Below are positions 36,766 to 45,869 of a DNA stretch of 64,000 bases, piece by piece. The position numbers and the translations under genes are program-made. The stretch's first letter is position 1. The number at the start of each line of letters is the position of its first letter. The notes beneath the pieces are model-generated. The model was not told the DNA's origin. It searched no databases and worked only from the letters and a program-made list of their open reading frames with translations. The stretch is from Actinomycetota bacterium (GTDB lineage Bacteria > Actinomycetota > Acidimicrobiia > Acidimicrobiales > Ilumatobacteraceae): NCBI GenBank assembly GCA_017856115.1, contig JAFMFM010000004.1:1-64000 (forward strand), in the 5' to 3' direction.

Positions 36766-36781
36766 AGGCTACTCATACGCT
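36766..36781. promoter_or_regulatory. Back-to-back -10 hexamers of gmd and cofD
   Basis: The minus-strand TAGCCT (36766-36771) lies seven bases before gmd GTG 36758. The plus-strand TACGCT (36776-36781) lies seven bases before cofD ATG 36789. Only 30 bases separate the two start codons, so each -35 region must fall inside the other gene. Confidence 0.5.
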
Positions 36782-36788
36782 CAATGAG

Positions 36789-37811
36789 ATGGCGGCCGCA
36801 CCCGAAATCGTCGTGCTCGCCGGTGGTGTCGGCGCAGCGCGCTTCCTGCGAGCGTTGCACCTCGCACGCCCACGAGCAGACGTATTGGCGATCGTGAACA
36901 CCGGCGACGACACCGTCGTGAATGGACTCAACGTGTCACCCGACCTCGACACCGTGACGTACACGCTCGCCGACGCCATCGATCCAGGACGCGGCTGGGG
37001 ATTGCAGGACGAAACCTGGACGGCGATGGACTCGCTCGCCAGATACGCCACCGTTCGCCCGCCCGAGTCGAGCGCGCCGAACGATTGGTTCAACCTCGGT
37101 GATCGCGATCTGGCGACGCACCTGTATCGAACCGCACGACGTGGCGAGGGTGCCACCCTGCAGACGGTCACCGATGAAATCGCCCGTGCTTGGAACGTTC
37201 CGTACCGCATGTCGCCGATGACCAACGAGCCGGTGGAAACCCACGTGACGCTGGCAGCGGAAGTCACGACCGCCGACGGACACCGTTATTCACACGGTGA
37301 AGTGGTTTCGTTCCAGGAATACTTCGTGCGGCTGCGCCACGGAGTGGCGATATCGAACGTTTCCTTCGTCGGAGCCGATACCGCAACGCCGCTCTGCACA
37401 GACGAACTTGCCGCCGCAACCGGAGTGGTCATCGCACCATCGAATCCCGTGGTATCCATCGGTCCGATTCGGGCCCTGCGCGGTGTCGAGGCCACGCTGG
37501 CCGAGCGGCGCGAGTCGGTGGTGGCCATCTCCCCCATCATCGGTGGCGCGGCTCTGAAAGGGCCTGCGGATCGAATGTTGCGCGAACTGGGACACGAGAC
37601 CAGTGCCCTCGGTGTTGCCCGCATGTACGCAGCCATCTGCGGCACCCTGGTGATCGACACGGTCGACGCGCCACTTCGTGACGCGATCGAGGCCCTCGGA
37701 ATGCGATGTATCGTCACCGACACCATCATGAAGTCACCCGAGGTCGCACGAGCTCTGGCCGACGTGGTAATTGCCGCCATGGCGGCACCGACGAATCGGA
37801 CACGGTTATGA
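36789..37811 (+). CDS. cofD: 2-phospho-L-lactate transferase (F420 biosynthesis)
   Basis: The 340-residue enzyme (FbiA/CofD) joins the lactyl- or enolpyruvyl-phosphate moiety to Fo to form F420-0 or its dehydro form. Motifs are [16 protein letters not shown] (9-24), [21 protein letters not shown], and [12 protein letters not shown] near residue 217. The start is ATG 36789; the open frame extends upstream over gmd. The TGA stop overlaps the cofE start (ATGA). No fbiC was found in the window. Confidence 0.95.
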   Translation: MAAAPEIVVLAGGVGAARFLRALHLARPRADVLAIVNTGDDTVVNGLNVSPDLDTVTYTLADAIDPGRGWGLQDETWTAMDSLARYATVRPPESSAPNDWFNLGDRDLATHLYRTARRGEGATLQTVTDEIARAWNVPYRMSPMTNEPVETHVTLAAEVTTADGHRYSHGEVVSFQEYFVRLRHGVAISNVSFVGADTATPLCTDELAAATGVVIAPSNPVVSIGPIRALRGVEATLAERRESVVAISPIIGGAALKGPADRMLRELGHETSALGVARMYAAICGTLVIDTVDAPLRDAIEALGMRCIVTDTIMKSPEVARALADVVIAAMAAPTNRTRL

Positions 37812-38524
37812 CCGCTCGACTCAGCGTCTGGGCAGTCACCGGTATCCCGGAGATTCACCCGAACGATCAACTGGGCGACATCATCGCCGAGGCCTGCCGC
37901 GGCGAGCCGAACGGCCCACTGCACGATGGTGACGTGCTGGTAGTGACGCAGAAGATCGTCAGCAAGGCAGAAGGACGATTGGTGGCGGTCGACGCCGACG
38001 ACCCACTCAGCCACAAGAAACTGGTGGAGGATGAAGCCGTTCGCATCGTACGACGACGAGGCGACCTCGTCATCACCGAAACGTCGCATGGTTTCGTATG
38101 CGCCAACAGTGGTGTGGACCTCTCCAACGTTGAGCGGGGGCAGGCCGCCCTACTTCCGAAGGATTCCGATCGCTCCGCACGACGCATACGCGACATCGTC
38201 CGTGCCCGACTCGGAGTGGACGTGGGCGTGATCGTGAGCGACACCTTCGGTCGCGCATGGCGAAAAGGTCTGACCGACGTCGCCATCGGTGTTGCGGGCA
38301 TTGCGGGCGTCGTCGACTTGCGAGGTACACCCGACGCGTTGGGCCGAGTGATGCAGGTGACCGAGGTCGCCGTGGCGGATGAATTGGCGAGTGCGGCCGA
38401 ACTCGTGATGGGTAAATCGTCGGGCATCCCCGTTGCGGTCATTCGCGGCGTGGATGCATCGTGGTTGCGCGAATCATCGGTACGCGAACTGATTCGTCCA
38501 CCGCAGGAGGATCTCTTCCGTTAG
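37808..38524 (+). CDS. cofE: Coenzyme F420-0:L-glutamate ligase
   Basis: A 238-residue CofE/FbiB N-domain protein that adds glutamates to F420-0. Visible motifs are DVLVVTQKIVSKAEGR (about 39-54), ETSHGFVCANSGVDLSN (around 97-113), VIVSDTFGRAWRKGLTDVAIGVAG (about 144-167) and the closing VRELIRPPQEDLFR. It ends where the nitroreductase-like C-domain of mycobacterial FbiB would begin, so it is the single-domain form. It is translationally coupled to cofD. Confidence 0.95.
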   Translation: MTARLSVWAVTGIPEIHPNDQLGDIIAEACRGEPNGPLHDGDVLVVTQKIVSKAEGRLVAVDADDPLSHKKLVEDEAVRIVRRRGDLVITETSHGFVCANSGVDLSNVERGQAALLPKDSDRSARRIRDIVRARLGVDVGVIVSDTFGRAWRKGLTDVAIGVAGIAGVVDLRGTPDALGRVMQVTEVAVADELASAAELVMGKSSGIPVAVIRGVDASWLRESSVRELIRPPQEDLFR

Positions 38525-38540
38525 CGGTGGGATGTTCGCG

Positions 38541-39521
38541 CTACACGCCCTCCGAACCCACCAGCGTGTCGCGCACCACCGCCCCGTCCGGCACATTGCC
38601 GAGCACCGCACATCCATGCACCTGCGCACGTGCGCCCACCGTGGCATTGGGGAACACGATCGAGTTCGACACTCGGGCACCATCGGCAACGGTGGCGCCG
38701 GCTCCCACCACACTGTCGTTCACCGCAGCATGAACATGAACCTGCGCCGACGGATGTATCGCCACGTCGCGTTCCCGTCGAACACCACCGACGACATCCA
38801 GGTTGGCCCGTACGTACGTATCCGGACGACCGGCATCAAGCCAGTAGTCGTCGGTGGGATGGGCGAACAGCTCACCGCGTTCCACCAACAAGGGAAACGT
38901 GACGCGCTCCACCGAGAGCGGCGCATCACCCGGGAGATGCTGCAACACCGACGACTCGAACACGTAGGTGCCGGCGTTCACGTAGCGGCTCGTTGCGGTT
39001 CCGGATGAGGGTTTCTCCACGAAACCACCCACCCTGCCGCCTGGTCGACTCTCCGACGCCTCGAAGTGCACAACGCCATATTGCGACGGATCATCCACCG
39101 GTGTGAGGTGAATGGTGGCCTGCGCGCCGCCTTGCACATTGACACGATGCTGATCGATCAATTCCCGTATGGAGAGATCGCAAACGATGTCACCGTTGGC
39201 AACGACGAAAGCCTCCGACTGCTCGTGCAGACCCACGAAGCGCGCCGCAAAGCCGATTGCGCCGGCGGTATCCAAGGGTGTCGACTCGATTGCATAATGC
39301 AAACGAACACCAGCGCAACGCGCGTCGGGATACGCGGCCAAAAACGGCTCCGGCTTGAACCCGAGTGCGAGCACCGCGTCGGTAACCCCTCCTCGTGACA
39401 ACTGGTCCATCAGACATTCCAGGATGGTGCGCTGACCAAGCGGCAGGAGAGGTTTGGGAATGTCGTTGGTCAGGGGTCGCAGTCGGGTTCCGAAGCCCCC
39501 GACGAGAACGACGGCGAACAT
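38541..39521 (-). CDS. Mannose-1-phosphate guanylyltransferase-like NDP-sugar pyrophosphorylase
   Basis: A 326-residue nucleotidyltransferase. The N-terminal Rossmann-like domain has GGFGTRLRPLT (8-18), PKPLLPLG and NGDIVCD. A left-handed beta-helix C-terminus has hexapeptide-like repeats (IHPSAQVHVHAAVND, VVGAGATVADGARV). This two-domain form is typical of actinobacterial GDP-mannose pyrophosphorylases, though glucose-1-phosphate enzymes look similar. The mannose assignment rests mainly on gmd and fcl nearby. It lies 12 bases downstream of the hypothetical membrane protein and converges with cofE. Confidence 0.82.
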   Translation of the reverse strand: MFAVVLVGGFGTRLRPLTNDIPKPLLPLGQRTILECLMDQLSRGGVTDAVLALGFKPEPFLAAYPDARCAGVRLHYAIESTPLDTAGAIGFAARFVGLHEQSEAFVVANGDIVCDLSIRELIDQHRVNVQGGAQATIHLTPVDDPSQYGVVHFEASESRPGGRVGGFVEKPSSGTATSRYVNAGTYVFESSVLQHLPGDAPLSVERVTFPLLVERGELFAHPTDDYWLDAGRPDTYVRANLDVVGGVRRERDVAIHPSAQVHVHAAVNDSVVGAGATVADGARVSNSIVFPNATVGARAQVHGCAVLGNVPDGAVVRDTLVGSEGV

Positions 39522-39533
39522 GCCGCGGATTAC

Positions 39534-40202
39534 CTACTCGCCCGAGTTGACGAACTGGTCGACGTCGCTGGCTGCGGTCGGTTGCTCGACTTCTGCGTCG
39601 TCGGGTGCAAAGACCAGTGCAACGGCGAGACCATCGTTGGCGAGGCGAACGGAGCCGAGTTCGGCGATGGACACCTTGCGCGATGGGTCGGCACCGTAGT
39701 TGTCCCAGGTCGACACCGAGAGGGTTCCTCCCTTGCCGTCACAGGCATCCCTACCTTCGGTGAGCGTGGTACCGCCGTTGATGGCGTCCGGAAACTCGAG
39801 TTCGGTGTTGGAAACCTTGATGGAGTACAGATCGAGCACGGCCGACAATTTGGCGCGGCGCTGTCCGCTCAGTACTTGCGGCTGCCACTCCACGACACCC
39901 GGGGAGCCCGAGACAAGTTTGGCGCCATCGGGAAGATCGACGTTCACCGGCGTGTCGGGCAGAGCGATCCATTGATCGCACACGTACACACCGAAGCCCA
40001 GGTAGTACGTGTCATTGGTGATGTCGGCGGCGGTTCGGTCTTCGAGCGTTTGACGGGAATATGCAATCAACGCCGCACCGAGTGCCAGTACCACGATGAT
40101 GACGGTGGGGAACACGGATCCCCCACGCATGCGGATACCGCGAGGAGTGCGTGTCTTGCTCTTCTCGGCGAGACGGGCGATTTTCTTGGCGGACGACGTC
40201 AC
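39534..40202 (-). CDS. Single-pass membrane protein of unknown function
   Basis: The 222-residue protein has a basic N-terminus, one hydrophobic helix near residues 31-47 and an extracytoplasmic domain of about 170 residues. Two cysteines (in YVCDQW and RDACDG) could form a disulphide. I recognise no family. GTG 40202 overlaps the GT4 stop as GTGA, so it is translated with the glycan cluster and probably contributes to envelope assembly; that role is inferred only from position. Confidence 0.75.
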   Translation of the reverse strand: MTSSAKKIARLAEKSKTRTPRGIRMRGGSVFPTVIIVVLALGAALIAYSRQTLEDRTAADITNDTYYLGFGVYVCDQWIALPDTPVNVDLPDGAKLVSGSPGVVEWQPQVLSGQRRAKLSAVLDLYSIKVSNTELEFPDAINGGTTLTEGRDACDGKGGTLSVSTWDNYGADPSRKVSIAELGSVRLANDGLAVALVFAPDDAEVEQPTAASDVDQFVNSGE

Positions 40203-41452
40203 GAGTTGCTCAGGCTATCGGGAAGCAATCGCACGTACGCCTCCGCGGCCTCGCGTGCCGTCGCGTGGCGCTCGACGGCGTTGCGCCCACGTGCACCGAG
40301 CGTCTCACGACGAGACTCGTCGGCCACCAACGACGACAGCGCCGCGCACAGTGCCTCGACGTCGTCGGGTGGAACGCCGACTCCGGCACCGGCTCGCTCG
40401 ACGAGGCGGGCGATCTCGGTCCCCGAGTCGACTGCGGCCACCACAGGACGACCGGCCGCCAGGATCGAATACGTCTTGGACGGCACACTGACTGCCGCCA
40501 GCCCGGCACGTAGCGGTACCACATGAATGTCACCAGTTGCCAATACTTCGGCGAGTCGATCCTCGGGCTGGTAACCGCCAAAGCGCACGTTGGGCATGTT
40601 GGCGGCCGCGTCACGCAGCGACGACAGTGCCGCACCATCGCCGTTGATGAGCACGGTCACCGACGGGGTGCGTCGGGCGAACTCCACGAGGTTCTCGAGG
40701 GACTGTGAGAAACCGACGTTCCCGGCGTACATCACCACCACCTCCGACCCGATTCCGAGTTCGCTGCGGTACGCGGTCATCCGATCGCGGGGTGTGATTC
40801 CTTGCGTGTCGACGAAGTTCTCGATCACGTGCACTCGCGACGCGTGACGTAGCGGCAATTTTGTGCGAATGTTGCGCTGCAGATCCTCCGAGAGCACCAC
40901 CACCGCGTGCGAGCGACGATACGTGAAGCGTTCCAATAGTGAAGCAAGCGCGATGACCGCTCGATTCGTGATTGCGCCGGTTGCAACCACCGCGTCGGGA
41001 AACACGTCCTGCACGTTGAAGATCAGGCGCGTGCGGCGAACTCGCGCGGCGAGCCAACCGACGATTCCCAAGGTGAGTGGTGGCGACATGGCGATCACCG
41101 CATCGACCCGCCGGGATGAGGACCGTCCACCAACCATCACCGCACAGACCCCGGCAACGATGCTGAACGCGACGAACGACACTGCTCGGCCGAAGAGATT
41201 TGCCTTGGACCGCGCTGCGAACGGATTCACGCGGGTGATGGACCCCCACGGCGTGGTCTCCGTGCGCACGAGCCTGCCACCCCAACCCCGTTCGACGCGG
41301 TGCTCGCGGTACCACGGCAAGGACGTGACGACGTGGATCTCGTGCCCACCTTGGGACCATTGCTCCACGATGCTGGTCATCACCCTGCCGGTGGGTGCGA
41401 TGTCGGGCGCAAAGTGCGGACACAACACGACGATGCGACGACGCCTGCTCAT
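40199..41452 (-). CDS. GT4 family glycosyltransferase (WbuB-like)
   Basis: A 417-residue GT-B enzyme. The N-terminal half has PHFAPDIAPTGRV and a WYREHRVERGWGG segment, as in WbuB-like GT4 proteins. A hydrophobic stretch near 98-120 suggests membrane association. The C-terminal nucleotide-sugar domain shows VVVMYAGNVGFSQSLENLVEFA and VPLRAGLAAVSVPSKTYSILAAGRPVVA. The start is ATG 41452; the long upstream frame overlies the next gene. The sugar donor is unknown. It is part of a run of three GT4 genes on this strand. Confidence 0.88.
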   Translation of the reverse strand: MSRRRRIVVLCPHFAPDIAPTGRVMTSIVEQWSQGGHEIHVVTSLPWYREHRVERGWGGRLVRTETTPWGSITRVNPFAARSKANLFGRAVSFVAFSIVAGVCAVMVGGRSSSRRVDAVIAMSPPLTLGIVGWLAARVRRTRLIFNVQDVFPDAVVATGAITNRAVIALASLLERFTYRRSHAVVVLSEDLQRNIRTKLPLRHASRVHVIENFVDTQGITPRDRMTAYRSELGIGSEVVVMYAGNVGFSQSLENLVEFARRTPSVTVLINGDGAALSSLRDAAANMPNVRFGGYQPEDRLAEVLATGDIHVVPLRAGLAAVSVPSKTYSILAAGRPVVAAVDSGTEIARLVERAGAGVGVPPDDVEALCAALSSLVADESRRETLGARGRNAVERHATAREAAEAYVRLLPDSLSNS

Positions 41453-41477
41453 GCCAAACACACCGTAGAGGTCATCG

Positions 41478-42587
41478 TCACTCGGACGCCCTCCGATACA
41501 CCGCGGCGAGGTCGCTTCCCGAATCGACGGCACGGTACGTCGCCGCCCGCAGTCGACCCCGTCCTTGCCACATCTCGCGCCGCTCGATGGCATCGGAGAT
41601 TGCGTCGGCCCACGCCTGCACATCGAGGTCGATGGCGTAGCCGGCGTCACCCACCACCTCGGGAAGCGCCGTGAGATTGCTGGCAACGACCGGCGCCCCC
41701 AACGCCATGGCTTCGATCACCGGTGCACCGAACCCTTCGTAGGAGCTGGGAAACACCAGTGCGGCAGCCATCGCGAGCAGCCCGTCTCGGTCGCGATCGC
41801 CGAGACGTCCCACGAGTTTCACGCGATCCGTCAGCCGCAGTGCCGCGACCGACCGACGAACATCGTCCTCTGCCCGACCAGCCCCACCAGCGAACACCAG
41901 TTGAGTGCGGGTGTCCCGCAGCGGTCCGGCCATTACGTCGAGCAAGAACCGATGATTCTTGTGCGGATGCGTGATCGCGGGATACACCAACACGTGATCG
42001 GCCGACAGTTCGAGACGGGCGCGCAACTCACGTTCCGACGTGCAGTTGGTGCCGAGTGACGGTTCGATACCGTGACGCACCACGCTGACGTCGTTCAGCG
42101 GAACCCCGAGACGCTCCACCACCGTGCGCTGCACGTACGCACTCGGAACCGCAATGTGTCGGGCGCGGCGCACCGATGCCGGCATTCGTGCCGTGAGATA
42201 ACGCAGTTTGATGCGGGAAAAATATTGCGGATACACCAGGTATTGCAGATCGTGAATGGTGAGCACCGATGGGTGGGGGCTTCGTGGTGGCACCGTTCCC
42301 CCGCCGTGGTGCACTACATCGGCGCCACGTGCCCGCGATGCGAACCATGTTGCTTCGTGCCACACACGACGCGGTCTGCTGCGTTCGTCGGACCTCGACT
42401 CGTGAATGGCGGCGATGCGCGCCAACTCGGGATGCGCGCGGGAAAAACCGCGCGGTGCGAATACCTCGAGGGAGAACTCCCCACCGACGGCTTCGTGCAA
42501 CCCCAACAGTTGTCGAACCAGGTACTGCTCGGATCCGCCGACCTCGCCCGGCACACACCACAAGACGTTGACTGCGATACGGGTCAT
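41478..42587 (-). CDS. GT4 family glycosyltransferase
   Basis: A 369-residue GT-B enzyme beginning MTRIAVNVLWCVPGEVGGSE (start ATG 42587). The GG after the first strand contacts the acceptor/donor. The C-terminal domain has VYPAITHPHKNHRFLL, LVGRLGDRDRDGLLAMAAAL and FPSSYEGFGAPVIEAMALG, the E-x7-E retaining-GT motif with both glutamates. Mannosyl- or fucosyl-transfer is plausible given the neighbouring nucleotide-sugar genes but cannot be decided. Confidence 0.9.
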   Translation of the reverse strand: MTRIAVNVLWCVPGEVGGSEQYLVRQLLGLHEAVGGEFSLEVFAPRGFSRAHPELARIAAIHESRSDERSRPRRVWHEATWFASRARGADVVHHGGGTVPPRSPHPSVLTIHDLQYLVYPQYFSRIKLRYLTARMPASVRRARHIAVPSAYVQRTVVERLGVPLNDVSVVRHGIEPSLGTNCTSERELRARLELSADHVLVYPAITHPHKNHRFLLDVMAGPLRDTRTQLVFAGGAGRAEDDVRRSVAALRLTDRVKLVGRLGDRDRDGLLAMAAALVFPSSYEGFGAPVIEAMALGAPVVASNLTALPEVVGDAGYAIDLDVQAWADAISDAIERREMWQGRGRLRAATYRAVDSGSDLAAVYRRASE

Positions 42588-42612
42588 CGATGCCTCACCG
42601 ACACGGAGCGAA

Positions 42613-43722
42613 TCATCGCGCACCCATCGCGACTGCATCGTCATAGGCGCGCGCCACCAATTCCGCCGTGGCATCCCACGTGGCGGCACTGGCACGCTCG
42701 ATGCCGCGCTGTGACAACTCGCGGCGGCGCACAAGGGCATCACGTATGCCGTCGGCGATCGAGCCGGTGTCACGAGGATCCACCAGCACCGCCGCTCCGC
42801 CCGCGACCTCCTCGGTGGACGTGCCGATGCTGGTCACCACCGCGGTGCCCTGCGACATGGCCTCGAGAATCGGTAAACCGAAACCCTCCATGAGCGAGGG
42901 ATAACACATCACACTCGCGCCCGCATACACGGCGGGTAGGTCCGCATCCGCCACATGACCGACGAACCGTACGTTCGGCGAACCGACCAGTCGTGCCGCA
43001 AGGTCGTCGCTACCCCACCCCACACCACCGGCAACCACGAGCGGCGGCACCGACGAGCCGAGTTGCGCGTGGGCATCGAGGAGTCGGGGCAGGTTCTTGC
43101 GAGGTTCCAGCGTTCCGACGAACAATAGATACTCGTCCGGCAACGCGTACGTGGCACGAACCCGAGCCACGTCGTTCGGAGACGTCGCGCGAGAACGCAC
43201 GCCGAGGGGCACCAGCCGCAATCGCCGTTCGTCGAAGCCATTCGCAACACAGTCGTCGAGGGTGGATCGAGACGAACACAGCACCAGGGTGGCTCGGCGT
43301 CGCACGACCGCGAGCGAACGGGCGAACACACTGCGACCGCGGGCCGTGAAGTAGTGCGGGTGATGCAGGAACGCCACGTCGTGCACCGTCACCACCAGGG
43401 GCACCGACGACGATGTTGCGAACGGAATGATGCTCGTTGCATGCAGCACGTCGATCGCCCCGGTTGCGCGCTCCACGCGCGGCCAACCGAAACGAAGCGA
43501 CGACTCGATCAACGCGGGTCCGCCCACGGGCAATTGCCGGACGTCGACGGTTGGCTCGTAGCCCGCCGTTGCGGGTCGACGATGCCGACCGACGACTCCG
43601 ACCACGTCGACGTCGTCGCGGGCCGACAGGGCGCGACCGAGTTCCACGGCGGCGACGCCCGTACCGCCCGGCGACCGCCGCCAGCACTGCTCGAAGGTGA
43701 GCGCCACGCGCACTCGACTCAT
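42613..43722 (-). CDS. GT4 family glycosyltransferase
   Basis: A 369-residue GT-B enzyme from ATG 43722 (ATG 43731 is a possible earlier start). Motifs are RRSPGGTGVAAVELGRAL near the N-terminus, YLLFVGTLEPRKNLPRLLDA and YPSLMEGFGLPILEAMSQG with the E-x7-E pair. It resembles mannosyltransferases of capsule and exopolysaccharide clusters. It is divergent from fcl with a 65-base gap. Confidence 0.9.
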   Translation of the reverse strand: MSRVRVALTFEQCWRRSPGGTGVAAVELGRALSARDDVDVVGVVGRHRRPATAGYEPTVDVRQLPVGGPALIESSLRFGWPRVERATGAIDVLHATSIIPFATSSSVPLVVTVHDVAFLHHPHYFTARGRSVFARSLAVVRRRATLVLCSSRSTLDDCVANGFDERRLRLVPLGVRSRATSPNDVARVRATYALPDEYLLFVGTLEPRKNLPRLLDAHAQLGSSVPPLVVAGGVGWGSDDLAARLVGSPNVRFVGHVADADLPAVYAGASVMCYPSLMEGFGLPILEAMSQGTAVVTSIGTSTEEVAGGAAVLVDPRDTGSIADGIRDALVRRRELSQRGIERASAATWDATAELVARAYDDAVAMGAR

Positions 43723-43772
43723 TGCACCCATTCTGTCGGCGTATGAGCGTCATCTCCGCGAGTGGGTGCGAA

Positions 43773-43778
43773 TAGCCT
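43773..43778 (+). promoter_or_regulatory. -10 hexamer before fcl
   Basis: TAGCCT ends nine bases before GTG 43788. Confidence 0.45.
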
Positions 43779-43787
43779 GAGGGCATC

Positions 43788-44783
43788 GTGGCTGCAACAC
43801 CGAACACCACCGTGCCCTCGCGCGATTCATCGTTCTGGCGTGGCCGTTGCGTGGTGGTGACTGGTGGCGCAGGATTCCTCGGCAGTCACGTCGTGCGACG
43901 CCTGCAGACTGCGGGAGCCACCGTCGTGGTGCCCCGCCATGCAGAGCACGACCTCACCCAACCAGGCGTCGCCGCAGCATTCTTCGACCACCACCAACCG
44001 AGTCACGTGATCCATTTGGCCGCCCGCGTGGGCGGCATCGGCTACAACCAAGTCGCCCCGGCTCCCCTCTTCCTCGACAATCTGCAGATGGGCGTGAACG
44101 TGATCGAAGCAGCGCGTAGCGCCGGCGTGGAGAAAACCGTGGTGCTCGGCACCGTCTGCAGTTACCCGAAGTTCACGCCGGTACCGTTTCGCGAGGAGTC
44201 GATCTGGGACGGCTACCCCGAGGAAACCAACGCCCCGTACGGCATCGCAAAGAAGGCGCTGCTCGTGCATGCCCAGGTCAACCGCCAGCAGTACGGACAG
44301 CGCTTTGCGTTCGTGATTCCCACCAACCTGTACGGGCCCGGCGACAAGTTCCACGAATCGGTGTCCCACGTGATTCCCGCCCTCATCAAGAAATGCGTCG
44401 ACGCCACGGAGCACGGTGTCGACAAGGTGCACGTATGGGGTACCGGCTCGGCCAGTCGCGACTACCTCTTCGTCGGCGATGCCGCCGACGCAATCGTGCT
44501 GGCAGCCGAGTTGCACGATGGCACCGAGCCGTTGAACCTGGGCAACAACCGGGAAATCACCATCCGCGAAACCGCGGAAACCATCGCTCGTATCGTCGGT
44601 TTCGACGGCGATCTGGTGTGGGACTCCACCAGGCCCGACGGTCAGCCACGGCGACGCGTCGATGCGTCGCGCGCCGAGGCGGCACTCGGCTGGCACGCCA
44701 GCACCACGTTCGAACACGGGCTGCGCGAGACGGTGGAGTGGTACCTCGCCAACCGCGCCGTTGCCGAGGCCGCACCACGTTGA
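43788..44783 (+). CDS. fcl: GDP-L-fucose synthase
   Basis: A 331-residue SDR (WcaG/Fcl) that epimerises and reduces the Gmd product to GDP-L-fucose. It has the dinucleotide motif TGGAGFLGSH (about 25-34), HLAARVGGIGYN, LGTVCSYPK with the catalytic Ser/Cys region, and Tyr-xxx-Lys in APYGIAKK. NLYGPGDKFHESVSHVIPALI is characteristic of GDP-fucose synthases. The start is GTG 43788. It is followed by rhomboid with a TTGA overlap. Confidence 0.93.
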   Translation: MAATPNTTVPSRDSSFWRGRCVVVTGGAGFLGSHVVRRLQTAGATVVVPRHAEHDLTQPGVAAAFFDHHQPSHVIHLAARVGGIGYNQVAPAPLFLDNLQMGVNVIEAARSAGVEKTVVLGTVCSYPKFTPVPFREESIWDGYPEETNAPYGIAKKALLVHAQVNRQQYGQRFAFVIPTNLYGPGDKFHESVSHVIPALIKKCVDATEHGVDKVHVWGTGSASRDYLFVGDAADAIVLAAELHDGTEPLNLGNNREITIRETAETIARIVGFDGDLVWDSTRPDGQPRRRVDASRAEAALGWHASTTFEHGLRETVEWYLANRAVAEAAPR

Positions 44784-45538
44784 GCCTTCCCCCGCCGCCA
44801 CTGCCGCCGCCGCTCCCACCCGAGCCTCGTCGCGAATCGAGGGTGCCGTTCGAGTTTCGTCGCCCCAACCCGAGATTCCGGTCGACTCCCCCGTTCGTGG
44901 TGAGCAATGCACTGATTGCCATCAACGTGGGTCTCTTCATCTGGATGACCCTCGGCGCCGTCGGCTCGGACATCCTCGGCACCACCTCCACCGATCGGTC
45001 CATGGACTTCGTCATCGCGCGAATCTTCCTCGAGCAAGGAGAGTGGTACCGCTTGGTGTCGTGCGGGTTCGTGCACTTCGGTGTGATCCACGTCGGTTTC
45101 AACATGCTGCTCTTGTACCAACTCGGTCGGCTGATCGAGCCGGTCGTCGGGTCGCTCCGCTTCGCACTGCTGTACTTCGCTGCGTTGTTGGGCGGGTCAC
45201 TCGGCGCACTTCTGCTCTCACCGGATGCAGCCACGGGCGGTGCATCCGGAGCGGTGTTCGGACTCATGGCGGCGAGCGTGGTGGGCGTCGGCCAGCGCGG
45301 TGTCAATCCCCTGCGTACGGGGCTGGGCGTCACCTTCGCCATCAACGTGTTGTTCACGCTCGCCGTACCCGGGGTGTCGGTGGGCGGACATTTCGGTGGC
45401 GCGGCAATCGGTGCTCTCGTCGGCGCGTTGTCGCTTGCGCCACGTTCGTGGCACGTTCCCGCGTGGGCCGGTGTCGTCGTGCCGATTGTGGCAAGCATCG
45501 CGTGCGTCGCAGCGGCGGTCGCCTTCGTGGTGGGTTGA
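44780..45538 (+). CDS. Rhomboid family intramembrane serine protease
   Basis: A 252-residue protein with a proline-rich cytoplasmic start, then about six helices. The catalytic dyad is Ser156 (GGASGAVFGL) and His204 (GGHFGG). HVGFNML (about 104-110) provides the HxxxN oxyanion element. I place the start at TTG 44780, which overlaps the fcl TGA; no ATG or GTG precedes the first conserved residues. Substrates are unknown. A one-base overlap links it to DUF3039. Confidence 0.9.
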   Translation: MSLPPPPLPPPLPPEPRRESRVPFEFRRPNPRFRSTPPFVVSNALIAINVGLFIWMTLGAVGSDILGTTSTDRSMDFVIARIFLEQGEWYRLVSCGFVHFGVIHVGFNMLLLYQLGRLIEPVVGSLRFALLYFAALLGGSLGALLLSPDAATGGASGAVFGLMAASVVGVGQRGVNPLRTGLGVTFAINVLFTLAVPGVSVGGHFGGAAIGALVGALSLAPRSWHVPAWAGVVVPIVASIACVAAAVAFVVG

Positions 45539-45843
45539 TGGCGATGCAGCCGTTTACCCGCATGAGCACACAACCCGGCGGTGCCACCGAAACGCTGCTC
45601 GATCACACGCCGCAAACCGGCGAGCCAGAGTGCGCGCACATCGTGAAGACCGATGGCGATGAGTCGGCGGCGGCAAAGGTATTGCAGGCGCGCATCGATG
45701 GCACGCCATTGGAGGCGCTCTGTGGTCATCGATGGATTCCGTCACGCGACCCCAAGCAGCTCCCACTGTGCACCAAGTGCAAGGACATCTACGACACGTA
45801 CCGCGTGTTCAACGACGGTCTGCACGAAACACCCGGCGATTAG
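45538..45843 (+). CDS. DUF3039 family protein
   Basis: A 101-residue actinobacterial protein. It has the family block ECAHIVK, then ALCGHRWIPSRDPKQLPLCTKCKDIYD. Cys, His, Cys and CxxC residues in this block could bind zinc. The start is ATG 45538 (TGATG overlap with rhomboid); ATG 45562 is an alternative. The function is unknown. It converges with dnaE2, with no clear terminator in the 26-base gap. Confidence 0.85.
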   Translation: MAMQPFTRMSTQPGGATETLLDHTPQTGEPECAHIVKTDGDESAAAKVLQARIDGTPLEALCGHRWIPSRDPKQLPLCTKCKDIYDTYRVFNDGLHETPGD

Positions 45844-45869
45844 CTGCGGCGCAGTTGGCGCCCCGCCGA

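Noticed and set aside
45844-45869. Terminator between DUF3039 and dnaE2
   Set aside because: CTGCG-G-CGCAG has a one-base loop and cannot form as drawn; no better hairpin was found.
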